NCBI RefSeq assembly: GCF_008831285.2
Contig: NC_045139.1
Span: 13,684,354-13,748,353, forward strand
DNA from: Nymphaea colorata
Taxonomy: Eukaryota > Streptophyta > Magnoliopsida > Nymphaeales > Nymphaeaceae
Length of the DNA stretch: 64,000 nt
Reading direction: 5' to 3'
Shown: piece by piece, positions 45,282-56,249 of the stretch
Position numbering within the stretch: the stretch's first letter is position 1
Layout: each line of letters begins with the position of its first letter
Notes under the pieces: model-generated
The model's database searches: none
What the model saw: only the letters and a program-made list of their open reading frames with translations
Told to the model about the DNA's origin: nothing
Position numbers and translations under genes: made by a program

Positions 45282-48236
45282 ATGGCGGAGGGGCGGAGCC
45301 GGAAGGTGGTGGTGGAGGTGTGCAACGCGCGGAACCTGCTGCCCAAGGACGGCCAGGGGACTTCCAGCCCCTACGCGCTCGTCGACTTCGATGGGCAGCG
45401 CAGGCGCACCAAGACGAAGCCCCGCGACCTCAACCCTCAGTGGGACGAGCGCCTTGAGTTCCTTGTCAACGACCCCGACTCCATGGCCACCGAGACGCTC
45501 GAGCTCAACCTCTACAACGACAAGAAGTCCGGCAAGCGCAGCACCTTCCTCGGGAGGGTCCGCATCTCCGGCGGCACTTTCCCGACAGCCGGTTCGGAGT
45601 CGCTAGTCTACTACCCCTTGGAGAAGCGCAGCGTCTTCTCTCAAGTCAAGGGGGAGATCGGACTCAAGCTCTTCTACGTCGACGACGATCCTGCGCCTGC
45701 CTCGGCTACGCCGGAAAAGCCTTCTCAAGACGAGAAAAGCGGAGAGAAGCCACCCGCGGAGGAGGAAAAGAAGACGGATCAGGAGAAAAAGCAGGAAGAT
45801 CACAAAGAGGAGCCGCCGAAGAAGGCGGAGGACGGGGAGGAAAAGAAGCCACCGGAGGACGCTAAGAAGGACGACCCGCCGCCGGAGAAGAAGAGCTCGG
45901 ACGCCGAAAAGCCGCCGGAAGAGGAGGAGAAGAAGAAAAAGCCAGAGGATGAGAAGCCCGCAGCTGCGACATCTCCAGCAGCAGCATTCGGCGTTAGCGA
46001 CGTCGACATCCCGTCCCTCGGTGAACGCTCAACCTCAACTTACGATCTCGTCGAGCGTATGCCGTTCCTCTACGTCAGGGTACTCAAAGCCAAGGGCGAT
46101 TTCGGTCTGGCCGCCGGCTCTTCCATATACGCGAAGGTGGTCGTCGGGAGCCAGAGCATACGTACGCGCTCGTCGGAGACGCCGGAATGGGACCAGGTTT
46201 TCGCCTTCCACAAGGACAAGCTCGATGCCACGTCTCTGGAGGTATCCGTACTCGTAGAGAAGTCGGTCGACGGCAAGTCCACGGAGACGTGCCTCGGCAC
46301 CGTCGCCTTCGAGCTCCAGGAGGTGCCCAAGCGAGCCCCACCCGACAGCCCCCTGGCTCCCCAGTGGCACACCCTCGAGGGTGTCCCGAATGCAAACGAC
46401 GTCATGCTCGCCGTCTGGCTCGGAACTCAGGCCGATGAGGCCTTCCCGGAGGCGTGGCAGTCCGACTCCGGCGGCCAGCTCGTCCACACGCGTTCGAAGG
46501 TCTACCTGTCGCCTAAGCTCTGGTACTTGAGGCTGACCGTCATCCAGACCCAGGACCTTCGGGTGAGCTCGAGCCAACCGGACTCCAAGGGTCGTCCGCC
46601 GGAGCTCTACGTGAAGGCTCAGCTCGGGTCGCAGGTCTTCAAGACCACCAAGGCAACCGGCGGCTTCACCGCGGCGTCGGCCAACCCCAGCTGGAATGAG
46701 GACCTCGTCTTCGTCGCGGCCGAGCCGTTCGAGCCGTTCCTCGTCGTCGCCGTCGAGAACTCCGTTACCGGCCAAGCGGTCGGGCAGTTCAGGCTGCCGA
46801 TGGCGGGGATCGAGAAGCGGATGGATGATCGGATGGAGCCGAGGTCGAAGTGGTTCAACCTGAGCTCGGACGATGCCGGGAAGCAGTACGCGGGCCGGAT
46901 ACATGTAAGGGCGTGCCTGGAAGGTGGGTACCACGTTCTCGACGAAGCGACGTACGTGACCAGCGATGTCCGGGCCACGGCTAAGCAGCTGTGGAAGCCG
47001 CCGATCGGGTCGCTGGAGGTTGGCATACTGGGTGCCACCAACCTGCTGCCCATGAAGACCAAGGACGGCACCCGCGGGACAGCCGACGCCTACTGCGTGG
47101 CGAAGTACGGGCGGAAGTGGGTTCGGACTCGGACCATCCTCGACCACTTCAGCCCCCGGTGGAACGAGCAGTACACCTGGGAGGTGTACGACCCGTCCAC
47201 CGTCCTGACAGTGGCCGTGTTCGACAACTCGAGGTACAAAGAAGGCGACGGCAAGGACGCGCGCATCGGCAAGATACGCATTCGCCTGTCGACGCTGGAG
47301 ACCAACCGCGTCTACACCAAGTCGTATGCTCTCAACGTTCTGCAGAGCAGCGGCGCCAAGCAGATGGGCGAGCTTGAGCTGGCCATCCGCTTCTCCTGCA
47401 GCTCGTGGGTCAGCCTGATGCAGGCGTACGTGAATCCAATCCTGCCCCGGATGCACTACGCCCGACCGCTCACGCCGGTGCAGCAGGATGCGCTCCGCCA
47501 CGTCGCTACGCGAATCGTGACCGCCAGGCTGGGCCGGGCGGAGCCGCCACTGGGCCACGAGGTGGTGAACTACATGCTGGACTCGGACACCCACGTCTGG
47601 AGCCTGCGCCGGAGCAAGGCCAACTGGTTCCGGATCATGGCCTGGCTCAAGCACGCCGCCTCCTTAGTCCGGTGGGTCGATGAGGTGCGGACCTGGTCCA
47701 GTGCCGGGACCACCGTCTTGGTACATGCACTGTACGCCATACTCGTGTTCTATCCCCAGTTGATACTCCCCACGCTGTTCCTCTACCTCTTTTTCATACT
47801 CATCTGGAGGTTCCGCGTCCGCCGTTTTTCCGCCGGCAACATGGAGCTGCGCCTGTCTTGCGTCGACGCGGTGAGCATCGACGAACTGGACGAGGAGTTC
47901 GACAGCTTTCCGACGGCCCGGTCCGCGGAGCAGGTGAAGATGAGATACGACCGGCTGAGGGCTCTCGCCGGCCGCGCGCAGACGTTGCTCGGCGACATTG
48001 CGGCACAGGGAGAACGGATGGAGGCATTGGCGAGCTGGCGGGATCCACGCGCCACCGCCATGTTCGCCGTCTTCTGCCTCTTGACGTCGCTCTTGCTTTA
48101 CGCTGTGCCGTTCAAGGTAGTGGCGCTGTTAGGCGGGTTTTACTTCCTCCGGCATCCGAGGTTCAGAAGTGACTTGCCGCCGGCGCCTATCAACTTTTTC
48201 CGGCGATTGCCTTCGCTTTCGGACCGGATTCTCTGA
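45282..48236 (+). CDS. MCTP family protein, QUIRKY-like (multiple C2 and transmembrane domains)
   Basis: MCTPs are ER-anchored, phospholipid-binding proteins enriched at plasmodesmata, where they tether ER to plasma membrane; the QUIRKY branch acts in cell-to-cell signalling. The gene is a single 984-codon exon, usual for the family. Four C2 domains are visible at roughly 6-130 (KVVVEVCNARNLLPKDGQGT), 253-395 (FLYVRVLKAKG), 410-560 (LWYLRLTVIQTQDLR) and 573-700 (SLEVGILGATNLLPM). The signatures TAKQLWKPPIG and TRIVTARLGRAEPPLG-like text follow. The C-terminal region has hydrophobic segments at about 808-845 and 924-960 and ends FFRRLPSLSDRIL. An extra N-terminal C2 plus a long linker marks the QKY/MCTP15 group. 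The linker (about 145-230) is strongly Lys/Glu/Pro-rich. The coding sequence is very GC-rich at third positions, unlike the PPR and RFC3 genes. Confidence 0.95.
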   Translation: MAEGRSRKVVVEVCNARNLLPKDGQGTSSPYALVDFDGQRRRTKTKPRDLNPQWDERLEFLVNDPDSMATETLELNLYNDKKSGKRSTFLGRVRISGGTFPTAGSESLVYYPLEKRSVFSQVKGEIGLKLFYVDDDPAPASATPEKPSQDEKSGEKPPAEEEKKTDQEKKQEDHKEEPPKKAEDGEEKKPPEDAKKDDPPPEKKSSDAEKPPEEEEKKKKPEDEKPAAATSPAAAFGVSDVDIPSLGERSTSTYDLVERMPFLYVRVLKAKGDFGLAAGSSIYAKVVVGSQSIRTRSSETPEWDQVFAFHKDKLDATSLEVSVLVEKSVDGKSTETCLGTVAFELQEVPKRAPPDSPLAPQWHTLEGVPNANDVMLAVWLGTQADEAFPEAWQSDSGGQLVHTRSKVYLSPKLWYLRLTVIQTQDLRVSSSQPDSKGRPPELYVKAQLGSQVFKTTKATGGFTAASANPSWNEDLVFVAAEPFEPFLVVAVENSVTGQAVGQFRLPMAGIEKRMDDRMEPRSKWFNLSSDDAGKQYAGRIHVRACLEGGYHVLDEATYVTSDVRATAKQLWKPPIGSLEVGILGATNLLPMKTKDGTRGTADAYCVAKYGRKWVRTRTILDHFSPRWNEQYTWEVYDPSTVLTVAVFDNSRYKEGDGKDARIGKIRIRLSTLETNRVYTKSYALNVLQSSGAKQMGELELAIRFSCSSWVSLMQAYVNPILPRMHYARPLTPVQQDALRHVATRIVTARLGRAEPPLGHEVVNYMLDSDTHVWSLRRSKANWFRIMAWLKHAASLVRWVDEVRTWSSAGTTVLVHALYAILVFYPQLILPTLFLYLFFILIWRFRVRRFSAGNMELRLSCVDAVSIDELDEEFDSFPTARSAEQVKMRYDRLRALAGRAQTLLGDIAAQGERMEALASWRDPRATAMFAVFCLLTSLLLYAVPFKVVALLGGFYFLRHPRFRSDLPPAPINFFRRLPSLSDRIL

Positions 48237-49502
48237 TCCCTTTTACAAGCATTGATCTCGGGTCGGATTCTCCGATCCGTTCAACCAGTTGCATTAGTTA
48301 TTTAATCTTCAATTAGAAGTTTTTAGATAATCGGCCATCTCGTTCATGCTGGGAGCAGTCGGACAGTCATCAAGTGGCATGAGACCGTTAGATTGGTGGG
48401 CCAGAAATTCTTTTCTTGTGTGGCATCTTGAATTTGTCGGCGGTGACCGTTGGAGAGACTTTTCTCACGTAAAGCGCATGATCGTAGGGTTCCGTGCATT
48501 AATGGAAGCACAAAGCCTTTATTAAAACCTTTACTTGCAACATTATTTGATTCTTTAATGTAAAGACTGTGAAGTGTATTTGATCTGCCTTTCCTTGACT
48601 TCCTGTCTTCTTTTTCGCTTTTTCGTTTCCATGGCGGGGAACGAAGGTCGAGATCGTTGGAGTAAGGTGTCGCACTTCCACCGCTCAGTGATCCTGGTCA
48701 CATTCAAACTCAAATTTTGGTTGTTCAATTCCCTTCAAACTCAAATTTTGGTTATTCAGTTACATACTTGACAACTGCAGCTAGTGTTGTCCAGCGAAGA
48801 GCCGCTCGAAAGTTTGACCGGATTTGGTTTTAATCAAGCTTTTAACTGCAGGGATAAAAATGAAGAAAAACTGAATAATATATTCGTCGTCCATCAGAAA
48901 GGTTCTGGAAACAGGTACCGAATAACACAGGAAGCCCATCAATTGAACTCTGGTATTGAAACTTTAGTAGAGTTACTCAAAGTAGGTTGGAGTCAATGTA
49001 GACAAAGATATAGTTTTATTAAATTAGATGAAGTTGACCTAGTTAGCCATTTTGGCGAGTTACATGCTGCAGTTTCGCTACAATAGACAGGTAGGCAGCA
49101 CTTTTTTCCGTTGCATAGAGGCCAAAGTAATATGACAAACAAAAGCTATATAAACATCTGAAATAGGATGAGATTTATTTATGAATAATGCCAGCAAGTC
49201 TTTATTTTTGTGTAGCATCCAAAAGTACATTAAATAATTACAATGCCTTCACCAAACTCTTTCAAGGTGGAACTTCAGAATGGATTCCCGGCAGTGCCAT
49301 CAGAAGCAATTGACAATTAATAAAGCTGCTGCGCACCAGGAAAAAGGGCAGTGGTGGAGTCAGAAGAATCACAAAAAATCAATATGAGTTTCAGAGATAA
49401 ACGATCTCCAAAACATTGGACTGCCCTTATAAAATTTGTGGGAGTAGCTAAAGCAGACGCTTTTGCCATGCATATATATGTTTCCTGGATACTGGCTCCG
49501 AT
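48237..49502. other. MCTP-GT14 intergenic region
   Basis: Two convergent genes end here. The only structure seen is a tandem pair of about 33 bases starting CAAACTCAAATTTTGGTT at 48705-48765. No gene is recognised; frames up to 100 codons (48784-49086) show no family features. Confidence 0.6.
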
Positions 49503-52500
49503 TCATTTACATTGACTGTTTTGAATACTTCTCCTTGAGATTAACCTTGTGAGCAGAGCTTTTAGTCTTCTAGACCCTGGTCCTGGCCTCAGCATGGTGC
49601 CATTTCCGGCAACAAAAGTCGAGCACGGGTTCTCCCTCTCACCATCTGGGTTACACCACCCTCCATATGTAAATTTTCCCTTATGTCGATGAAGCATCTC
49701 ACGGTCGATCTTATCTAGTTCTGGATCATCTACCATGAATTTTCTTGCAAATGGGGCATGGCTATAGATCAGTTTCCTGTGGTCCTTGACACCAAGATAA
49801 AGCGGGTGCTGCCTTGGTGGGTTGTCCCATGCTATGTAATGCAGGTCATGGTTGACAGTGCTATTCTTGAACTCTTTAGAGTTGCAGATCAGAGTCTGAA
49901 AGTAGCCTTCGGGAGAGGACACGAAGTTGGTGTAGTACATAAGAAGTGTTCTTGGAAGATTATCCCAACCCAGTAAGCAGTATTCTACAAATGATCTTGA
50001 GAGTACCATCCATGCTGATCCTGAGAAGTGAGGAAAGGAACTCATCAAACGGAGTTTTTACGCAGCATTCATTTCTACCATGTCCGCTATCATCAGCTTG
50101 ATGAGGCTGGCTTGACTATTTCAAATCTCCACCACCCTACATTTTGCTTGAGGCATGTGGTGAATTGGCTATGCTTTTGACTGATATGATATCCATAACC
50201 TGAGTCAGACGAATGTCTGGATTCTCTATAGCACAACTTCATGATGAGCAAGAAACCTTTAACAGAAATAAATTTTTCTGTGGAAGCCATATAGCAAAAC
50301 ATTGCAACGAGGCATAGCATTAAAAAGATTGGCAGATTGACAGGACAATGTGGAAAAAGAACCAATTTTTTTTTTTTAAAAAGTTTAATCAAGTAAATTT
50401 CAGGTTAGTGACATGTTAGTTTCAAATAGGCATTTTTGAAAATATTATTTTTTATAAATGTTGTGCAGGTTTGGGAATTAGTGATCAGAAAGCGTTATTG
50501 TCAACACACAAGCTATAACGTCGCTAGTCCCTGATAGACCCTATGGCTAGATTGGGACGAACAACCAATTCTATGAACCAAGAAACCAGACAGGACCTGT
50601 TAACTAATAAGTTGGATGCTGGTGAGAGAACAGACAGAACTTGTGCCATGTATCCACAAGATTGAATCACAAGCAGGATAAGTAGAAACTAAAGACAACC
50701 TCATAGGGAAAGCCAATTAGATCAGACCAGACCTGTGAATAGCCTAAAAGCAGTGGGCATGCTCCTCTGTTTTGGAAGCCACAGAATCTCTGATTTTTCC
50801 AATTCATAAAGACCAGGATCAATGATGATTGGCTTCACTCTCTTGTTCCTGCAAAAGCAAAAATTCCACTTTCAGCAAAAACTCAGGTCAACAATGCTGA
50901 CTTCACTTAAAGGTACAAGAGCAATGAATCACATGCACTTGATAAAACAGATAAAGCAAAGAAAAATAATTGCTGCAAGCTTGCAAGTTCAACCTGACCC
51001 ATGTCCCGGCTGAGTCGTGGACCAAGTCTGAATCAACAAAAAATTGAATTCTGGTGGAATTCTTACACTTTCCATCCTAGATTGCTTGTGTGTTCGATGA
51101 AATTGAGATTCCTTGGCATATCCTCGAATGCGGAGATGAGATCTGCAGAAAGAAGCATCACCACACCATCCAATTCCAGAATGTCAAGACCAAATTTTCT
51201 AATTATTTTACATGAGGCCTTATCTCTCTAAAGCGACTGACTTAGCTCTTCCTGAGTGACGTCATACATGAAATTAAACCAATCTGAATGATCATGTTTG
51301 AGATGGGCCACAGTAGCCAAGTACAATGTATAAAAGTCTGATAAGACGTGCATACAAGAAAGTCGTTTTTTTATTTTTTGGCCCGACTTGATCGAGTTCT
51401 ATTACTGGTTATGAGGAGGCAGAACTTGATTCGTTGACAAATCAGTATCCACAACAAGTTTACTGATTCAAGGTGTTACCCCTGCAACCTCCTGGGTGAA
51501 TGCCCAGTCAAGGAAGATCCCTGGAGCGTCAATTCAGGCCCATCCTATTGAGTAATGCTCAGACTGACATGCAACTGATTCAAATTCACTAAACTCCCTA
51601 CCTTAGGCCATCAGTTGAGATAAATTAACTATAAAAGATACTGAAGATGCTAGTGCTCAACAGAGTAAGCTGATTACGCATAACTCAGACGGTAGTGACG
51701 CTGTGCCATTTTTTCCTCTTATCAATTGGCACGCTGGATAAGCGGACACGTACTAGATTATGTTAAGAGATATACCCCCTGTATCGAATCCTTGGCCACG
51801 TTCATCTTGAAGGTCATAATCATAAAACACCTAACCAGGGTATGAAGAATTCGTCAAGAATTTACTCTCTTTATCAGTTCTGAACGACAGGGAACATCAG
51901 GAAAACTAATCTCTCGTGAAGAAAACCAGGGGCTAGACTATCGAAACGAAATTGCATTGTCAGGGAAATATTCTCAAACAAGAAGCAACCATTTACTCGC
52001 AATAGAAGGGGTCTGAGCTCTAGCTTAAGCTAACGGAAAGTCACAGCCCTTATTAGGATTGGCCCAACGCCTTGGGAGGCTGGGCACCTGAGACTTTGAA
52101 CCCATGACAGACACCATGATCGGATCTACTTCAATGAAACATTAATGGAGCGACTAAAACTTACCATCTTGGGTGATAAGTGGATAATCTGATGCACTAA
52201 GATTGATAAACCAATCCCATGATCTAACCCTCAAGAGCATGGACATGCCGTGCAAGGTGTTGGCCAGCATTGTGGGACCTCTGTAAGTGACCAGGTTGGG
52301 CTTGCCCACGATCCGGACATTGTCGGCCCTGGCAAAGATCTCGACCCCGGCGACGAATTCCGAGAGCTGGAATCTTTCTGCAGCAGAAGCCTCCCTGTCA
52401 AGGTGAAGAAGATAAAAATTCGAAGGGTGGTAAAGAGATAGAAGCGTTCGCTGTATCCTCCTCAGATCGCCCTTGGATCCAGATATGAAGTAGGCGAATT

Positions 52501-52666
52501 TAGGGCGGATTTCGGCGAAAACGGCGGAAGGAAGCCCGTCTCTTGCGGCCAAATTCCTGTATGAACGGTCGTTTCTGGCAGTTGATGGCGCCAGAGAGAG
52601 GTGGGCGATGAAGAAGAGTAGAAGAGAGGTGAGAATGAATGAGATCATACACCTGGTTACCTCCAT
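49503..52666 (-). CDS. GT14 family glycosyltransferase (GlcAT14 / core-2-I-branching type)
   Basis: Plant GT14 enzymes are Golgi type II membrane proteins; characterised members are beta-glucuronosyltransferases acting on arabinogalactan proteins. Four exons join in phase: 52666-52165, 51142-51067, 50848-50733, 50020-49503, giving 403 residues. After the start MEVTRCM there is a hydrophobic anchor (ISFILTSLLLFFIAHLSL, about residues 8-25). The catalytic region shows FAYFISGSKGDLRRIQRTL, YLLHLDREAS, WFINLSASDYPLITQDD, MPRNLNFIEHTSNLGWK, PIIIDPGLY, GSAWMVLSRSFVEYC, SSPEGYFQTLICN and HYIAWDNPPRQHP, all family landmarks. The start was chosen as the first ATG before the anchor; the frame is open further upstream but only from a GTG. 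The gene looks intact. Confidence 0.94.
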
Positions 52667-55600
52667 TGGGCCAGCAGGAGTTGCAGGTAGATGGACACTC
52701 AGAGAAAGGAGAGGCAGGGGCCAGTGGTGTATAACAAAGAAAAGGTAGCTGCCCGGTCCACTGTTTGGTAGTGCTTTGGAACAACCAAAACAGCCCACAC
52801 ACGTCCTTCAAATTACTGATATGGTCAAGGCGGTGAACTGTTCTGGTTTGGGAGGAAAAAAATAACGGATTTCGATGCTTCAACTTTACCACCATCTCAA
52901 GAAGAGAATAATCTTTTTTGTGGAAATTCACAATCTGCTCAGATGACATTGCTATCTTTGTTGCAACCACTGACAATTTCCTCCTATTTGAACTGAATTA
53001 AGGCTGTCCAGGTCCAAAGGTCTTCCTTCTTGGGTGGTTACAATCTGTGAACAGTTTGTTAAAAAAACCAAGTTGCCAATTTTGATTCTCCACAGAAGTC
53101 ATGTTAATCTGTGTAGAACACTTGCTTGTTTAATAAATCTGTAGCCCGAATTGTAAGATACAAACAAACTAAGTCGGTGAGATGTCTTTGATTATACTGG
53201 AAACTTCTTCTACGGGTTAGGGGCAAGCAAGTAATTGCGGTACTGAAGAGAGGGGCGCTGCGCTGGCCAACTGACAAAGCTGAGAATTGAGAAAGAAGAA
53301 GATGAGGAGAGGGACCGCCGCTTGATTGGTTCTTTCCGACGTCACCACGCGTCGTCCTTTTATTGGATCTTCCTTTTCTATTGGCCATGCGCTCCGCCGG
53401 ATTCGTGATCGGAGCATCACCGGAGAATCGATCCTCAGGCGATTCATAAGCGGTATGAATCTGCGATTGGGTGCAAGTATTTCTTTGGGTGAGCAAAAGG
53501 AGAAGATCTAGATCCTCGGATACTTGGCGTAATTTGGAAGTGGTTGAGGTGAGATCGCATACCTCCTGACGCTTCACCTAATCATTTAAGCAGTCGTTTG
53601 CCTGAATAAAGTTGATCGACTCCATAACATCTAAAGAAAGAAAATTCAGTAGGCACTCCATCGATTTGGTTTTGTTACAGCATATTTTTTTTTTTTTTTT
53701 GTTGCAATCACCCGCAAAAAGTGAATGCCAGCCTTTGGCGGGGTTCACATGATACAACTAGAGGCGATGTGAGAGTCCTTACGAATCGACCTTTATCCTT
53801 TGGAGAAGACGGCGTAGCTGCTACGGCAACTTCTTCCAATTGAATCCCTGCAGCTTCGGCCGGAGCTGTCAATCACCACATGTTTGAGGATCTTAACTTC
53901 TCTATTTGAACCCTCGATCACATCAAAATGCTAAGAATCACAAAGATTAAAGTATCATTTTTAGTACTTCTTCTTCTGCTGCTGAGCGCCAAGAAAGTGT
54001 TGTGGGTCTTACCTGTGTTTCTGTGACGCAAGCCCAAAAAAAAAAAAAAAAAAAGCTGCTGGTTGATGATGAGAAGATGGCAGGCAATTTTGGCTTCAAT
54101 TCCCAGAAATCCCTCCCCAACTTTTGTTTTGCGACGACAAGGACCGTCTTCGAGTCGGGAATCTTTTGACTGCATGCACATGTTTAGAAAATAGAAACGA
54201 ATAAGAGGAGGAAACCAAAGGTAAATCTCCAATCCACCTTTTTTTTTTTGTTGGATTTGGAAGGACTTTAGACGTACAATCTCTTTGGAATTGAGATTTG
54301 ATTCTTTTTTTCTGTTCCAAGTTCTATGGATCCACATAACCGAAAGAATTGAGGTTCTATAGGTTGATATATAAGTTATTGTTGAAAAGAAATTGATGAT
54401 GCATCACCCTGTCTCCCATTATAGAAGCAGTTTTCTCATCAATCATTCAAAGATTTATCACAATTACAGAGCCTTCTAGTCAGAGGTTGAGCCAATTTTA
54501 TATATATGTATATATAAAGCATCTAAATATATAGTTAACGAATTTTCAACCCCATGAAGCTCCCACCTATTTCTGCCCCCCTGCTTCTAGTTTTTTGAAA
54601 ACCAGAAGAGCTTATTTCCAAATTAAAAGTCAGAATCGCTGGGTACTCCGTCACACCATGTGTATATGATATCCGCTCTTTTCTGATTAGTCTCAACCTT
54701 AATTCAGGACGTACCCAAGAAGTAAAATCTCAACCACCTGTACATCCGAAAAGTAAATAGATTGCGAGGGAAAAAAATTGATCACTTTGAGAGGTTAGAT
54801 TATTTTCTCCCATAAACTTCTTTACCTTTCGCAGAATATCAAGCGGTCATATTCCACGGTATCGGTGGATGACCAATTCACAACGGATCGAGTCCTGAAG
54901 TCGACCGGTCCGTAGACAATCCGCGTTGTCAAAACCGCCGGAGAGCGTTTTGAATAGGTCAGTTTCAGTCTGAAACATATTAGCAGCGTCAACTCCACAA
55001 TAAAGAGTCTCGAATCAGACGTGTTTGCAGCGCCGGACCTTCTCCCTTGCATATGAAACTCTTTGGACTTTTTCGCTTTCGTGAATCTTTATTTAAGATC
55101 TAATCTGCCTGATATCCCTGAAAGTCCAAATCAAGAAGACCAGATATGCCTGATGTACAGTACGAAGTCACTGGTCAGCATTTAAAGAAAAAGAAAAGAA
55201 AAAAGGAGTGACCTGAAAAGTATGACCTTTGCAAATAATACGAGGTGCGTCACCAGTTTTCCATTATTAGGTGGCGGAATGAGGAGCATAGTTGGTTGGA
55301 TTAGCGGACCAATAAAAATCCAATCATTAGTTTAATTCTCTGAGATGCTAATATTTCTATTGCAAATAATAAAACTATTCTCCACTTAAATCTCAAAGAC
55401 TATAGGAAAAAAAAAAATTGAACTTCGTAATACCTTCCTCCTTTTGAAACTAGTCGGTTGAACATTGACATGGGCGTTCGGTAGAAGCAAAAGCCCGATA
55501 AGGGTCGATTAAGGTTTGGCCGTTTCTTTAGCCTGACGTTAAAGCAACACATGCTTGCCTGCCTGCAGCCCTCAGGGAGTTTATTTGCGTATTTTTTTTC

Positions 55601-56249
55601 TTTTTTCAAATTCTTTATTGTTTTTATTTAAAAAGTTACAATTCCAACAATTTGAGTTCATAGACTTTACTCATCAGGTATAACATGTGCATTAAAGTAG
55701 CTATTTTCGGCACTTACATGTATTTTTTTAGGAGGTAAAAAAAAAAAATTATGGAAAAGCTCAATCAGTACATTTTATATTAAACTGCTTCAAATTTTAG
55801 CAATATTAGGTTTCCAACATGAAAAGAAAGAGAGATTAAAATGGAGACTGGGTGTAGAGGTGGAAGCCATGAGAGAGAGAGAGAGAGGAGGGAATCAAGA
55901 AGAAGACGTGGGTCTTGTTGGTGGTCCGATAGATGAGGAGGAGTCGCCCGGCGACGGCGAGTGAGATGAGATCCATCCGCATCTCGACTCTCTCCCCTCG
56001 TGCCTCACTTCCCACGTCCCGCTCCAACCAACCCTTCCGTGGATCTCATTTATATTCTTTCTCTTTGCTCCATCATTTCTCGTGACAAAGTAATAAAAGT
56101 CCCGATCATCCTGCTGAAGTGTCTCCGTCCACGTCACAGCCATCGCCATCGCCATCGCCAGCCTTCTTCCCCCTCGATCGCCCGAGCCGCGATTACCAAT
56201 CATTCTCCCTCCAAGCTCATTATCAGAGAGAGAGAGAGAGAGAGAAGAG
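52667..56249. other. Region between divergent GT14 and CTL genes
   Basis: The GT14 leader and promoter probably lie within 52667-53600; around 53325-53395 there are ATTGGT/ATTGG boxes and a GACGTCA-like element. The rest is AT-rich with poly-T at about 53684-53700, poly-A at 54034-54053 and TATATATGTA repeats near 54505. A 76-codon minus frame at 54822-55052 is unassigned. The CTL leader from about 56000 is CT-rich, with a (GA)n tract at 56226-56247 ending just before the ATG. Confidence 0.5.

Noticed and set aside
46035-47654. A 539-codon minus-strand frame opposite the MCTP gene
   Set aside because: It is a GC3-driven antisense shadow of the MCTP coding exon with no recognisable domain.
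53104-53577. A 157-codon minus-strand frame upstream of the GT14 gene
   Set aside because: No family features; it covers the region with CCAAT-type boxes and is probably promoter or 5' UTR.
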